From positions 1 through 64,000 of the forward strand of contig JAAYBV010000056.1 of assembly GCA_012744475.1 (NCBI GenBank): DNA of 64,000 nt. The letters run 5' to 3'. The first letter of the stretch is position 1, and every line of letters starts with the position of its first letter. Below, in pieces: positions 52,199 through 61,727 of the stretch. Source of the stretch: Phycisphaerae bacterium (lineage in GTDB: Bacteria > Planctomycetota > Phycisphaerae > Sedimentisphaerales > Anaerobacaceae). Made by a program: the position numbers and the translations under genes. The notes beneath the pieces were generated by a model. That model searched no databases. It was not told the origin of the DNA and saw only the letters and a list, made by a program, of their open reading frames with translations.

Positions 52199-54647
52199 CT
52201 TCTTCCTTGGCCGGGCTCTCCTGGCGACCCGCATTCACGGGAACCATCTGACCGTAGTGGGTGTTCGGATCGAGGTTCGGCGTCGTCTTCTCGACCGGTG
52301 CCTGCTGGTTCGCATCTTCCGACGCCGAGCCCTTCACACGCTCGAGCACGTTACTCTTGGACGATGTCGCCGGCGCCGCAGCGTCCGGTGTCACGGCACC
52401 AGCGCCTGAAACACCCTGCGATCCAGCAGCGCCACCCGTCGTCCCGGCGGCCTCCTGCTTGTTCAGCACGTTCAACAGCACCTTCGCCGCCTGCGCGTTG
52501 CGGATATCCTGGCCCGCCTGCTCCAGCGGTCCGCGTGCATACTCCATCTCGCCGACGCCCAGCAGGTGATAGCCCAGCAGAAGCTGGAGGTCCGCATCGA
52601 ATCCATAGGCATCGACCTTGTCCAGCAGCTTCTCGAGCTGACCGAACAGAACCTCATCCTGCGCGTAGAGGCCGCGAGGATAGAACACGCCCTCCTGCTC
52701 GGGCGAGGCGTTCTTCAACGCCGCCCGCAGGGCCTCAGCCGCCTCGGAGTACTGGCCGTTGGCGAACAGCGCCTGGGCATAGGCGAACGGCAGGATCATA
52801 TCGTTCGGCGCCATGGACATGGCGGAGGCAAAGGCCTGCGCCGCCTCGGCATAGTTGCCGGCTTCGAAGCGGGTCACGCCTTCCTCGAATCGCGTATCGG
52901 CCTGTGTCGGGGCGCCCGGCTCTTTGGCCTGCTGCTCCCGGACTCTCTGCTGGACCCGGGCATAGGTCTCGGCGTCGATCCCGTAAGGCAGGCCACCCGA
53001 GCTGGTCTGCGTCGTCTGGGTCGGGTAACCGCCGTCACCGGTGTAGTAGTTGTAGGTGTAGTAATTGTACGTGTCGCCCTCGACCTCGCGCGGGATCGGG
53101 TAATAACCCATCCACACGTAGGGATGGTAGCCATACCAGTAGTATCGCACGTAGTCGTAATCCCAGGGCCACCAACCGCCGAGGCTGATGAACACGTACT
53201 TGCGATGATAGTACGGATAGACCCAATGGTATCCGTGATAGGGACCCCAGTCATAGTAGATCGGATAGTGGTATCGCGGCCAGATGATCCGATGGCACAG
53301 ACGGTCGTAGTGATCGCGATAGACGTGCACGTGTCGCGGCTCATGACGGACCAGGTCCGGACGGTCGCGGTAGACCACCCGAGGCCGAACCGTGTGCTCG
53401 CGATGAATACCGCCGAGGTCACGCTGGACGACGCGGTCGGGCCGATGGCCAATGGACCGCTGCAACCGTGGCTCCAGACTCGTTCGCTCGCGCAGCTCCG
53501 GGCCGGCGGACCGGACACGTTCGTTGCGCTCGACGGGGCTCTCGGCGCGATCCCGCACGGAGTCGGCCTTGCGAACGCCGATGCGATCGCGCGTGGCCTC
53601 GCGGATACGGTCGATTCCCTCGCTGCTCGACGGCGAGCGCGACGTGATCGTCCGGCTGCGGTCCGCCGTAGCATTGCGACTCATGTCACGGCTGGACTCG
53701 ACCGCGCCGGAGCGGCTCGTCGACACGGAGTCTCCCGTTCGCGGCGTCGGATTCGGCCGCTGACGCTCCAAGCGCCCGACAATCTCGTCCCGCTGCTGCC
53801 GCGCATTCCGGCCGATGTCGCCGGAACGGCTGCTCGATCGAGTCACATCTCTCGTCGGTGTCGAGCCGGTCGAAGGACTCTGAGGCGTCGGAGTCATGGT
53901 TCTCGTCTGCGGCGTCGTGGACCGACGATTGAATATCGTCCGTTCTCGCAGCCGCGAACTGCCCGAGTCGACCGAGGGCGTGCCCTGCGCCAACGGAGTG
54001 GTCGGAGTCGCCGACGGCGGAGTGATCTGCTCCGTCTGTCGCTTGCCGATCCGGCTGCCGATGTTGTTGGTCCGGCCCGGGCTCAACGTCCCCGACGGAC
54101 TCGACACCGAAGGCGTCCGCACGATCGTCGAGTTGCCGGGACTGGGAGTCGTCGGCATGCTCGGCGAGATGTTTTCCGTCGAGGGCGTCAACCGCCGAAA
54201 GGTCGTCGGAGTCCGTACGTTGGACCGGATCGACGGGCTCGGCGCGGCCGGTCCCGAGGAATTCGGTTGGCTCTGCCTGCTGATCGAAGGCTGTCTCTGG
54301 ATGACCGACTCGCTTCGCGATGGAGCGGTGAACGACCGGCTCGGCGCCGAAGGCGTCGACGGTGCAGGCCGGCTGATGCTCGGCGACGGACTGCGCGTCG
54401 GCGTCCGGGTCACCGTCGGGCTGCTACGGTTGATCTGCATCCTGGGCTGCGACCCAACACTGATGCGCGGACTGACCGACCGGCTGGGCGCAGACCGTGA
54501 TACCGATGGAGCCGACCGGCTGGCCTGGCCCCCGCCGCCGCGCGAGCTCCGCTGGGCCTCGGCCGACGGGGCAAGCAGCAAGGCCGCCGCCAAGGCAATG
54601 GCCCCCGCTGTCATCAAAGAATCGAGTTTTTTCTTCGTCGAGAACAT
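52176..54647 (-). CDS. secreted Ser/Arg/Pro-rich protein with Tyr/His/Trp-rich region and TPRs
   Basis: An 823-residue exported protein. Signal peptide 1-31 (AAALLLAPSAEAQ). Residues 32-395 are low-complexity Ser/Arg/Pro/Thr, likely disordered. Residues about 400-545 are very rich in Tyr, His and Trp (HYPIYYDWGPYHGYHW, GYHPYVWMGYYPIP). Residues about 590-720 resemble TPR helices (FEAGNYAEAAQAFASAMSMA, then YSEAAEALRAAL). AAAGGAG lies 7 nt before ATG 54647. A promoter-like TTGGCT-N17-TATCCT lies upstream. Similar Tyr/His-rich modules with TPRs occur in planctomycete secreted proteins of unknown function. It overlaps the downstream propeller gene, so both may be expressed together. Confidence 0.75.
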   Translation of the reverse strand: MFSTKKKLDSLMTAGAIALAAALLLAPSAEAQRSSRGGGGQASRSAPSVSRSAPSRSVSPRISVGSQPRMQINRSSPTVTRTPTRSPSPSISRPAPSTPSAPSRSFTAPSRSESVIQRQPSISRQSQPNSSGPAAPSPSIRSNVRTPTTFRRLTPSTENISPSMPTTPSPGNSTIVRTPSVSSPSGTLSPGRTNNIGSRIGKRQTEQITPPSATPTTPLAQGTPSVDSGSSRLRERTIFNRRSTTPQTRTMTPTPQSPSTGSTPTRDVTRSSSRSGDIGRNARQQRDEIVGRLERQRPNPTPRTGDSVSTSRSGAVESSRDMSRNATADRSRTITSRSPSSSEGIDRIREATRDRIGVRKADSVRDRAESPVERNERVRSAGPELRERTSLEPRLQRSIGHRPDRVVQRDLGGIHREHTVRPRVVYRDRPDLVRHEPRHVHVYRDHYDRLCHRIIWPRYHYPIYYDWGPYHGYHWVYPYYHRKYVFISLGGWWPWDYDYVRYYWYGYHPYVWMGYYPIPREVEGDTYNYYTYNYYTGDGGYPTQTTQTSSGGLPYGIDAETYARVQQRVREQQAKEPGAPTQADTRFEEGVTRFEAGNYAEAAQAFASAMSMAPNDMILPFAYAQALFANGQYSEAAEALRAALKNASPEQEGVFYPRGLYAQDEVLFGQLEKLLDKVDAYGFDADLQLLLGYHLLGVGEMEYARGPLEQAGQDIRNAQAAKVLLNVLNKQEAAGTTGGAAGSQGVSGAGAVTPDAAAPATSSKSNVLERVKGSASEDANQQAPVEKTTPNLDPNTHYGQMVPVNAGRQESPAKEEDDVPSPR

Positions 54648-55025
54648 CGCTGATCTCCTTTCCCCGGCGGCGGTTCTTCTTCTCCGGCAACCCGGGACTC
54701 CCCTTCCCGCATCACCGCCGACACCCTACACGCCTTGTGAGATCACTTTGGCCGCCGGCTCAGGATACGCCGGACAAGCCATAAAGCCAACCTAAAAAAG
54801 AGCTTAAGATCTGCGACACTTGGGCCGGCCCGACCGCCCCATCGGGTTGGCCGAGCCAATCGCATCCATGACCCCGTACTCCTGTCGAGACCCTCTTTTT
54901 CTACCTGAGAAAGGCCCCAAGGTTGCCCGCGGTCACATAAAAAAGAACCAGTTTGCAGATTTTCGCCGGCCGCCCATGCGGGCGTCGCGCTGCCGTCGGC
55001 ACCGAGCCGAGCCGGACCGCAGAGG
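54648..55025. other. intergenic region with possible leader
   Basis: No gene is supported in these 378 bp. On the minus strand it carries a promoter-like TTGGCT and TATCCT with a 17-nt spacer near the downstream gene. AGATCTTAAGCTCT is followed by TTTTTTA near 54800, giving a weak terminator-like pattern. A CGGCC/GGCCG hairpin encloses a CCC-GAT-GGG stem at about 54830. No known riboswitch consensus could be matched by eye. Confidence 0.4.
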
Positions 55026-57221
55026 CTATTGGGGGGACTTGCTGGCTTGGGAGGTGCCGCCGTAGGCACCCATGTTGATGCGCGAGCCGTTGGGCGCCGG
55101 CTCTTCGCCGATGAGGTCGTCCGGATTGCCCGCATCGATGCAGGGGCTCGAGCTGTCGTCGCGGACCCAGGCCTGCTCATCGGGGTCCCACCGGCCGGAC
55201 TGCGAGCAAAGGTGAAAGTCGGCATTTGCGGCGTCGGCAAAGAGCGGATCGCCGTCGATATTGCCGTCGCCCCATACCACCGTCGATTGACTGCCCGAGA
55301 CGGAGATAGCGGTCCGCCCGCCTTCGATGTCGCTGTAGGACACGGTCACGTGCGAGCCGCGATCCACGATCTCCGTGTTCGAGCTGTCGGCCAGCGTGAT
55401 CGTCTGCGGACAGTCCCAGATGACGCAGTTGACGACCGTCGCGGTTCCGCCGCCGGGCGGCAGGTTGTACGGCGGCCCCCACCGCCCGAGGTCGAACAGC
55501 CGCACGCCCCGCCCGCAGCCGACGATCGTGTTGTTCACCAGCAAGGCCGAGCACGAGTTCTCCACCGCGACGCCCGCCGCACTACAGTCGTAGATCACGT
55601 TGTTCATCAGCACGGGAAAACACCGGCCCCGCAGCACGACGCCGTGGTCGTCGCTGCCCGCGATGACGTTGCCCACCAGCACCGCCGAGCAGTTCGTCGG
55701 GTTGATCATGTCGTCGTGGGCCGGGTCGAGGAACACGTTGTGACGCACCAGCGGCGGCGGCTCGCTCTCGCCCCACAGGTCGACGTCGTCGTTGTCGCCG
55801 CGTTTGCCCGTGAAGAAGCAGTCTTCGACAAGCACGTACGAATACCGCGTGTGGATGCTCTGCCCGATGGCCAGAAACCGGCAGCCCGCGATGTGCGCGC
55901 TGCCCGAGCCCGGATGATTCGGGTCGTCGGAGATGATCGCAATCGCGTCGCCCTCGGCGCCGCTGCCGGCGTCGGGCAGGTTACGAAACACACAGTCGTT
56001 GACATCGATGTGACAGCCCAGCGCCACGATCGCCTCGTGATAGTCGCGAGGTCCCGGTTCGTAGTAGTCCTGATGCGCCCCCTCGCTGTCAGCGTACTCG
56101 AAGATGCAGTGATCGAGCCGGCTGTCGTTGGCATCGACGAACCGGATCTGCTTCCACGCTGTGCCCGCGCCGTATTGCGTCACGAGAATCGGCTGCGACT
56201 CCGTCCCCCGGGCCAGAAGCTGTCCGTAAACCACCAGCGAGACACCGTCGTTCATCAGCAGCACCGTCCCTGGCTCGATCGTCAGAACGACATCCGCCGC
56301 AACGATGACGTTCTCGTCCACCACGTGGGCGCCCGACAGCGTTGTGTCGCCAGTCAGTTCGCCTGCGATCCGATCGTCAGGCGGAAGGTAGATGATCCTG
56401 GCTGAACCCGAATCGACTTCGTTGCCGGCGGCGTTGAGCGCTACCGCCGTCACCTCTCGCAGGCCCGCAGGCAGCCAAAGTCCGCACGTCCACGTCCCGT
56501 CGGCCGGGTCGAAGTCGATTCCGAAGCCGTCGATTATCACCACAGCGGCATCCGCCGCGTCGGTCCGGCCGCTCACCGTCACGATCTGCTCCGTGACGAT
56601 CCATGCGTCGCCGGCCCGAAGTGTCTCGGATGGCATCCGCAGCGAAGGCGACAGAGAGAAGTCGCTGCTGCCGGCCGAGGTGTTGTGTCCCTCGATGGCC
56701 AGGACGTTGACGCCCTCGACGAGCAGGTCGGCCGCCGGGCCCAAGGCGATCGTCTCGGGCGTTCCGGCCTCGTGCGACGAGGCGGTCGTCGCGAACGTCG
56801 CAGGTCCCTCAGGCATGTTGCGCCGCGCCACCTCCCGCCCGTTCAGGTAGGCGATGAAGCCGTCGTCATAGTCGATCTCCAGCTCCAGCGCGCCGTCACC
56901 GACCGGCGTCGAGACGGAGAACATCGTACGGATGTACAGCGTCACGTAGCGGTCCTGCATGTCGGCCAGGACCGTGGCGTCGTCGTTATCGCCAAACCCG
57001 AAGCCCGCCGGACCGACCGGCCAGGCCGAATCGTCAAACTCGACTTCGGTCCACGCCTCCGCCGGCTCGCTCGGCGCCCCCGCGCCGGCCAGGTAGTGCC
57101 ACATCCGACCGGCTTCAACGAGCGTCACCGTCTCCGACCCAAGCTGAATCGTCATCGCACCAGCCCGACCCGCCAGCGCCAGAATGCAGAGCAGCCCCAA
57201 TCGCATCCCAAACCGCGTCAT
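55026..57221 (-). CDS. secreted beta-helix (NosD/PbH1-type) protein
   Basis: A 731-residue exported protein. Signal peptide 1-22 (LGLLCILALAGRAGA). An N-terminal carbohydrate-binding-like beta-sandwich (about 35-200) contains WTEVEFDDSAWPVGPAGFG and IDYDDGFIAYLNG. The middle (about 310-650) is a right-handed parallel beta-helix with GTVLLMNDGVSLVVYG, VLVGNVIAGSDDHGV and VLMNNVIYDCSAAGV. The C-terminus has the motif SPCIDAGNP and RINMGAYGGTSQ that usually precedes a dockerin, but the chain ends right after it. TTTGGAGGA lies 7 nt before ATG 57221, which fits the signal peptide. The function, perhaps polysaccharide binding, is inferred from the fold. Confidence 0.82.
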   Translation of the reverse strand: MTRFGMRLGLLCILALAGRAGAMTIQLGSETVTLVEAGRMWHYLAGAGAPSEPAEAWTEVEFDDSAWPVGPAGFGFGDNDDATVLADMQDRYVTLYIRTMFSVSTPVGDGALELEIDYDDGFIAYLNGREVARRNMPEGPATFATTASSHEAGTPETIALGPAADLLVEGVNVLAIEGHNTSAGSSDFSLSPSLRMPSETLRAGDAWIVTEQIVTVSGRTDAADAAVVIIDGFGIDFDPADGTWTCGLWLPAGLREVTAVALNAAGNEVDSGSARIIYLPPDDRIAGELTGDTTLSGAHVVDENVIVAADVVLTIEPGTVLLMNDGVSLVVYGQLLARGTESQPILVTQYGAGTAWKQIRFVDANDSRLDHCIFEYADSEGAHQDYYEPGPRDYHEAIVALGCHIDVNDCVFRNLPDAGSGAEGDAIAIISDDPNHPGSGSAHIAGCRFLAIGQSIHTRYSYVLVEDCFFTGKRGDNDDVDLWGESEPPPLVRHNVFLDPAHDDMINPTNCSAVLVGNVIAGSDDHGVVLRGRCFPVLMNNVIYDCSAAGVAVENSCSALLVNNTIVGCGRGVRLFDLGRWGPPYNLPPGGGTATVVNCVIWDCPQTITLADSSNTEIVDRGSHVTVSYSDIEGGRTAISVSGSQSTVVWGDGNIDGDPLFADAANADFHLCSQSGRWDPDEQAWVRDDSSSPCIDAGNPDDLIGEEPAPNGSRINMGAYGGTSQASKSPQ

Positions 57222-57642
57222 GAGAGTTCCTCCAAAACCCTTGCCCGCCGCCCGCCCCGGGCCGACCCCTTCCATTATACCAAATCCCGCCGCTGGTGCG
57301 TATCTCGTGTCTCGTGAGGAACCGCAGAACGCTATGGCACACCAATTCTGACTTTTTCTCATCTCCTGCCCGATTTCTGTCGATAAAGACAGAAGCTGGG
57401 AGCACCATTGATGAGACACCTCGAAAACGCCGGGACCGCTTCATGTCGGCCAGGACCGCGAGAAACCCGTCTTCCCTGGCTACGCGAAGTGCCGGACAAC
57501 CACAACTCGACAGCAGGAGGCAACGGACCATGAGACTATGGGCAGGCGATTGTCCGTCGACGACCGGACGTGCCCCGCCGGGGCCCGCCAGGTTGCCGCC
57601 TTGTCTCGGGATTGACCACCTCAGCACAAAAGGGCCGTTACA
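57222..57642. other. intergenic region
   Basis: This 421-bp region lies between a minus-strand beta-helix gene and a plus-strand secreted gene, so both promoters should lie here. No strong sigma70 pair was found. The ORFs read here are shadows without recognisable products. Confidence 0.4.
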
Positions 57643-58674
57643 ATGAGGATTGCACTCGCACTTCTGGGGATCTTGTTCGTTTCGACACCCGCGATAGCAG
57701 CAGAGACCGCAGCGAAAACGACAGGAGGCTATATGTCCGAAGAACAAACTGATACGACACAGCCCAAACGGTTGTTGGACCTCGCCTTATCGACGAAGAC
57801 ACCGGGCCTCTTCCAGGCGGATCGCGCAACCTTGGCCGAATGGGGCAAGACCGACCAGCGGTCGGCCTTCGATCGGATCGCAACGGCGGTGGATTTGCTG
57901 AATCAGGGGGCCAAGCAGCTCGCGGTCACCGATTCGCCGAATCCCCTGAACTGGCACGGCAATCAACTGCGTCTGATCGTACGGCAGGTCACACGGGAGA
58001 CAGCCGCCCGGCTGGGCTACCAGGGCATCGGCTCGGCGGAAGCAACCACGAATCGACTCTACTTCTACGCCCTTCTGGCCGCGTACCAGGACGTCGGCGA
58101 AGACGACGACTCGGTGCATCCATATCTGGGGTATGGCCTTCACATGCTGATCACGATCGACGGTGCCCAGGCGTCCCTGAAAGCGGAACTGCCCTTCATC
58201 GCCGCAACGGCCACCACCACCGGTGTCACCACCGGCCTGGATTTCTACGTCTTCGGGGTGGACGATGTCAACGCGCTGCAACTGAGCCGGCACCTGGTGA
58301 AGTTCACTCGATTCGACGTCGATGCGTACGGCGCGTTTCTGCGCACGCGGGATGAGCTGATCGAGGCGGCCTCTTCGGGCAAATTGACGATTCACCCGAT
58401 GTTCTTCAGTCTGCCCGATCCGGTGGGCGAGGTGACGGCCGCCGAGAAGATGGCGTTCGCGTATGCGGTTCAGAGCGTGGCCGCCGGATGCTCCGTAGAT
58501 GAGGCCGTCGGAAAGCTGGCGGCTCCTTCCGACAAAGCCAGACTCAAAAACGTCATCGCCGCAGCCTACCTCGATATGTTCGGCATCAGCAGGAATTCAT
58601 CGAAGCCGAAGAAGGCGCAGGTGGACAAAGCAATGAACCTCCTCGCCCAATTCGGCATGAATCCGCGACAATGA
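57643..58674 (+). CDS. secreted/cytosolic protein of unknown function with two plausible starts
   Basis: A 343-residue protein from ATG 57643, beginning with a clear signal peptide (MRIALALLGILFVSTPAIAA). A second in-frame ATG at 57733 has a much better ribosome-binding site (AGGAGG, 6 nt) and would give a 313-residue protein without the signal, starting MSEEQTDTTQ. The rest contains NWHGNQLRLIVRQVTRE, HPYLGYGLHMLITIDGAQ and ATTTGVTTGLDFYVFGVDD, with no family I recognise. It is followed by the HNH gene after about 200 bp. The two starts may give exported and internal forms. Confidence 0.65.
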   Translation: MRIALALLGILFVSTPAIAAETAAKTTGGYMSEEQTDTTQPKRLLDLALSTKTPGLFQADRATLAEWGKTDQRSAFDRIATAVDLLNQGAKQLAVTDSPNPLNWHGNQLRLIVRQVTRETAARLGYQGIGSAEATTNRLYFYALLAAYQDVGEDDDSVHPYLGYGLHMLITIDGAQASLKAELPFIAATATTTGVTTGLDFYVFGVDDVNALQLSRHLVKFTRFDVDAYGAFLRTRDELIEAASSGKLTIHPMFFSLPDPVGEVTAAEKMAFAYAVQSVAAGCSVDEAVGKLAAPSDKARLKNVIAAAYLDMFGISRNSSKPKKAQVDKAMNLLAQFGMNPRQ

Positions 58675-58877
58675 CGCCGACTCCAGCCAGGACAGCGGAG
58701 CGAATCTCCATCAGCCGACGGAGACCGGCCGTTTCCTGGCATGTTGCTGGGAGACCATGGAAAACGACAAGGGAACTGCGAGAGACATCTCCCAGGTTCG
58801 CAAGGCGCCAATCAGCGTCATGGGCAGACTGAGACACTCACAGGGGATTCGTACCCGATGTGTGGAAGGACGAGAAG

Positions 58878-59447
58878 ATGATAGGCAGACCATATACGAC
58901 CATCAAAGATGTGGTCTTTGACGTCATTCGCCGGACGAAGGGGACAGCCGACTACGAGGCAGTCACAGAGGCGGTGCTCCAACACTTTCCAGACTCCAAA
59001 TGGAAGAAATCGCACTGGGGATTCTACCGCAGTCAGATCACCAGTGAGAGCGGGCGTCACAGAGACGAGTTCTCCGAGGAGATTCGGGCGAATCTGCGGA
59101 GGACGACAAGCTCCAAAGAACCGCCGGAGGGTGACACGGTCAAACGAATCGGAGACGGGATTCTGGCGAATGCGAGGCTCGTCATTGAGCTCGCTGCAAA
59201 GGAGGACATGCGGACGCGTTTCAAACTCCGTCGCTGGGTATATAGCAGACTGATGCAGGAGGAGATTCGGGAAAAGCGTCCGATCAAGAAAGCGCTGTGG
59301 GATTCGGGAATACAAGCGTGTCAAAGGTGCGGCGAGGAGTCCCACACCATCAAAGGAGTCGAGATTCATAGAAAGGATGCCGCCGAGCCGTATTCGGTCG
59401 AGAATTGCCAACTGCTCTGTAGGAAGTGTCATCAAGACAGGATGTAG
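58878..59447 (+). CDS. HNH-type endonuclease-like protein
   Basis: A 189-residue protein. The N-terminal 70 residues (TIKDVVFDVIRRTKGTADYE, then HFPDSKWKKSHWGFYRSQI) look like a DNA-binding winged helix. The C-terminus has a zinc-binding CQRCGE and CRKCHQ pair around VEIHRKDAAEPYSVENCQLL, as in HNH nucleases (His of EIHRKD, Asn of VENCQL). A split active site is therefore present. ATG 58878 is chosen because GGAAGGA lies about 7 nt upstream. The coding sequence looks more AT-rich than its neighbours, a possible sign of transfer. Restriction, homing or a toxin-like role cannot be separated. Confidence 0.7.
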   Translation: MIGRPYTTIKDVVFDVIRRTKGTADYEAVTEAVLQHFPDSKWKKSHWGFYRSQITSESGRHRDEFSEEIRANLRRTTSSKEPPEGDTVKRIGDGILANARLVIELAAKEDMRTRFKLRRWVYSRLMQEEIREKRPIKKALWDSGIQACQRCGEESHTIKGVEIHRKDAAEPYSVENCQLLCRKCHQDRM

Positions 59448-59611
59448 TCTGTAGTGGCGTCGTAAGACGCTATCTCCCTGTCGGCTCGCTCCCCAAACCC
59501 TACGCCCTCACGGGCACGCTGCAGACAGCGTCCGGCGAGCGGGGACGCTCGCCCTACGGTACCTCCCCGAGCGACGAGCGACGAGATGCGAGCGACGGCC
59601 GTCAAAACGGT

Positions 59612-59641
59612 GCAGCGGCAGCCGATCCTGGCTGCCGCTGC
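59612..59641 (-). terminator. intrinsic terminator of the second pseudopilin gene
   Basis: A perfect 12-bp stem (GCAGCGGCAGCC / GGCTGCCGCTGC) with a 6-nt loop, 61 bp past the stop. On the minus strand it is followed by ACCGTTTTG, a short T-run. Confidence 0.65.
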
Positions 59642-59702
59642 GGTCTGACCGTCTGAAGGATTGTCGTGCGACGGCCCGCGGGGCGGGCCGTGGAATTCGG
59701 GA

Positions 59703-60533
59703 TTACCACCAGTGATACGGCGCGCCGGTAGCGCCGCCGCCGGGCGAGTAACGATGCTGCATCTCGGAGAAGTTGCGCCATTCCTGGTGGGCATCGAGGA
59801 AGACGATGTTGGCGCCTTCCGGCCGGCTGCCACGGCGCAGGTGGTTCGTGCGGTCGTAAATCTGGTGCCGGGTGAACAGGCCGCCGGCGACCTCGACGAA
59901 GTTGCCGGCTTCGCGATCGGCGGTGGTGCTCAGCGTCGCATCGGTGATCAATTCGGCCTTGGCGGCGCCCTTTTCGTTGAGCGTTTTGACCCACTTCTTC
60001 GGCTCAGTGCCCTGCTCGTAAAGCGGATGGTCTCCGGCGCGGCCCGCCTCCGTGTCCATCATGAAGAAGTAGCTGGTCACGCGATAGGTACCCGTGCGGT
60101 TGGTCACTGCGGCCTCATCAACGTGCTGAATCGGCGTGCCGTACGGCGGATCCTGGCCATACTGCCAGACGATGGACATATCGGCATTCTTCGACAGGTC
60201 GGCGGGGCAATAGAAGATGTCCCGCGTCGCGCCGCTCCGGAGGATGAAGTCGCTCGTGAAATACGAGACGTCCCACAGCCAATAGCCGCCGGCATTGAGC
60301 GGCAGCTTCGCGTCGTTCTCGTTGGCGTACATGTGCAGGCTCAGCGCCAGTTGCTTGAGGTTGTTGGCGCAGGTGACCTTGCGGGACTGCTCCCGGGCGC
60401 GTTGCAACGCGGGCATCAGGATGCCCATCAGCAACGCGATGATGGCGATGACCACCAGCAGCTCGATCAGCGTAAAGGCGCCATTCCTTCTGCGCCGCCC
60501 ACGGTGATTGCCTCTGACAACGTGCATCTGCAT
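59703..60533 (-). CDS. pseudopilin-like secreted protein with prepilin leader
   Basis: A 276-residue type II secretion/pseudopilin family protein. A basic leader (RRRRNGA) precedes [18 protein letters not shown], with the conserved Glu5. Next come [21 protein letters not shown] and a head domain with FYCPADLSK and, near the end, [12 protein letters not shown]. That late strand and the CANNLKQL segment are typical of the abundant planctomycete DUF1559-like family. ATG 60533 has AAGGAG about 8 nt upstream. It is monocistronic, ended by a strong hairpin. The number of such genes in these genomes suggests surface display, but the role is unknown. Confidence 0.88.
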   Translation of the reverse strand: MQMHVVRGNHRGRRRRNGAFTLIELLVVIAIIALLMGILMPALQRAREQSRKVTCANNLKQLALSLHMYANENDAKLPLNAGGYWLWDVSYFTSDFILRSGATRDIFYCPADLSKNADMSIVWQYGQDPPYGTPIQHVDEAAVTNRTGTYRVTSYFFMMDTEAGRAGDHPLYEQGTEPKKWVKTLNEKGAAKAELITDATLSTTADREAGNFVEVAGGLFTRHQIYDRTNHLRRGSRPEGANIVFLDAHQEWRNFSEMQHRYSPGGGATGAPYHWW

Positions 60534-61186
60534 TTTGCATCTCCTTCGCGCGCTGGTCCCACAGGACTCGGTAGCCCGCGGCATGTCAAAAACCCCTCAC
60601 GTGACAAACAAATCCCAAACTCTCTACGCACCAACCACTTGCGTGTTCGTGCAGGCCTCTCGGCGTCGGGCGTTCACCCGCCCCGGCTTCTACATTGTCG
60701 CAAATCCCGGGCCACCGGAGCAATGCAGTTTTGCGTTTTTCTTTCGCCATTTTGCGCCCACCCGCGTCCCGGCTTAGCCGCCCGGCATGGTGGATATGTA
60801 CGGCGCGCGCAACGTTTGGACGATTTTTGCCCTCCGGTGGCGCATTTGGCCCGGTCGGCCCCAAAAACCCGCAATACGGCAGGCATTCCCAGAGCGGTCC
60901 CGTGCGGCGCCCGCGGCCGGGTCCGCCAATCCGAACGTCCGTCGCAGCCTTCGCCAGGCCGCCATCGCCCACAGCAAGTCCAAAGACCGCGACCATCTCC
61001 CCAGGCTGCCCGCCGGACACCTCATCCCCCCCCCGCCGACGGCGCTCGCTTCCGAAACATCAAGACCAGGCAATTCTAACGATCGCGCCGGAATGGACGA
61101 CAGGCGGCGTGATATGCGGGCGCGTCACACGCAATACAAGACTGGAGTCAGCAAGGCGTCCCCGCAATTCTCAACCCGCCACCGGC
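60534..61186. other. 653-bp gene-poor region
   Basis: No supported gene. A minus-strand ORF of 54 residues (MAKEKRKTALL) near 60750 has only a weak GGTGG site and low-complexity continuation. A TTGACA at 60584-60589 (minus) lacks a matching -10. The region borders a decayed transposase remnant. Confidence 0.4.
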
Positions 61187-61619
61187 CTACAGTCTACAGC
61201 CTACGGTTTTGCGGCCTGCCTCCTCGGGGAAGTTGAGCACCGCGAACTCGCCGGCCAGCTCGTACGCCTTGCGGTCACGCGCCTTGGCCGCCTCGACCTC
61301 CTCGTCGAACAGGCCCAGGCACTTGGACCCGCCCCGGTAGCTGACCGCCGCCTGCCACTTGTCGCCGTGCGGGAAGACGCCCCGAAACTGCGACTTGCCT
61401 GGCCGGCGTCGCTTTCGGGCAGCTTCCAGACGCAATGCAGGTGCTCCGGCAGCAGGCAAAACGCCACGGCTTCAAACGGATGACAAGATTGCGTCTGGTC
61501 AATGGCTCCTCGCAGCATTGGCGTGCCAGCGGCGTGAGGAACAGCCTGGTGCGGCCGTTCGTCACCACGGTGAAGAAGTAGTATCCGCTCTCGAATTTCG
61601 CCCGGATATAGTTCGGCAT
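61187..61619 (-). pseudogene. decayed REP-associated tyrosine transposase with AP2-domain remnant
   Basis: Reading from 61619 to the left, frame 1 gives MPNYIRAKFESGYYFFTVVT, the N-terminus of a Y1 (HUH) transposase. The continuation AIDQTQSCHPFEAVAF and HLHCVW, the latter holding the HxH metal motif, appears only in a second frame from about 61520. From about 61400 a third frame encodes an AP2/ERF-type domain (SQFRGVFPHGDKWQAAVSYR, GEFAVLNFPEE) up to a stop at 61187. The shifts leave no intact enzyme, and the transposase half stops short of its Tyr region. AP2 domains in bacteria often sit with mobile HNH elements. Possible sequencing frameshifts must be excluded. Confidence 0.75.
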
Positions 61620-61727
61620 AGGGCCTTGAGCATGGCGATCCGTTCGCGGTGGGGCAGGCCGCCACCCTACGAATTCCCGAGAAATGCCGCGATCGGTGAG
61701 GTGGGCACTGCCCCACCATTTGTGCGG

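Noticed and set aside
54648-55025. Riboswitch before the Ser/Arg-rich secreted protein
   Set aside because: A GGGCAA run and hairpins were seen, but the remaining conserved blocks of the class were absent.
60586-60750. 54-residue basic ORF starting MAKEKRKTALL
   Set aside because: Weak ribosome-binding site, low-complexity continuation and no sign of a folded domain.
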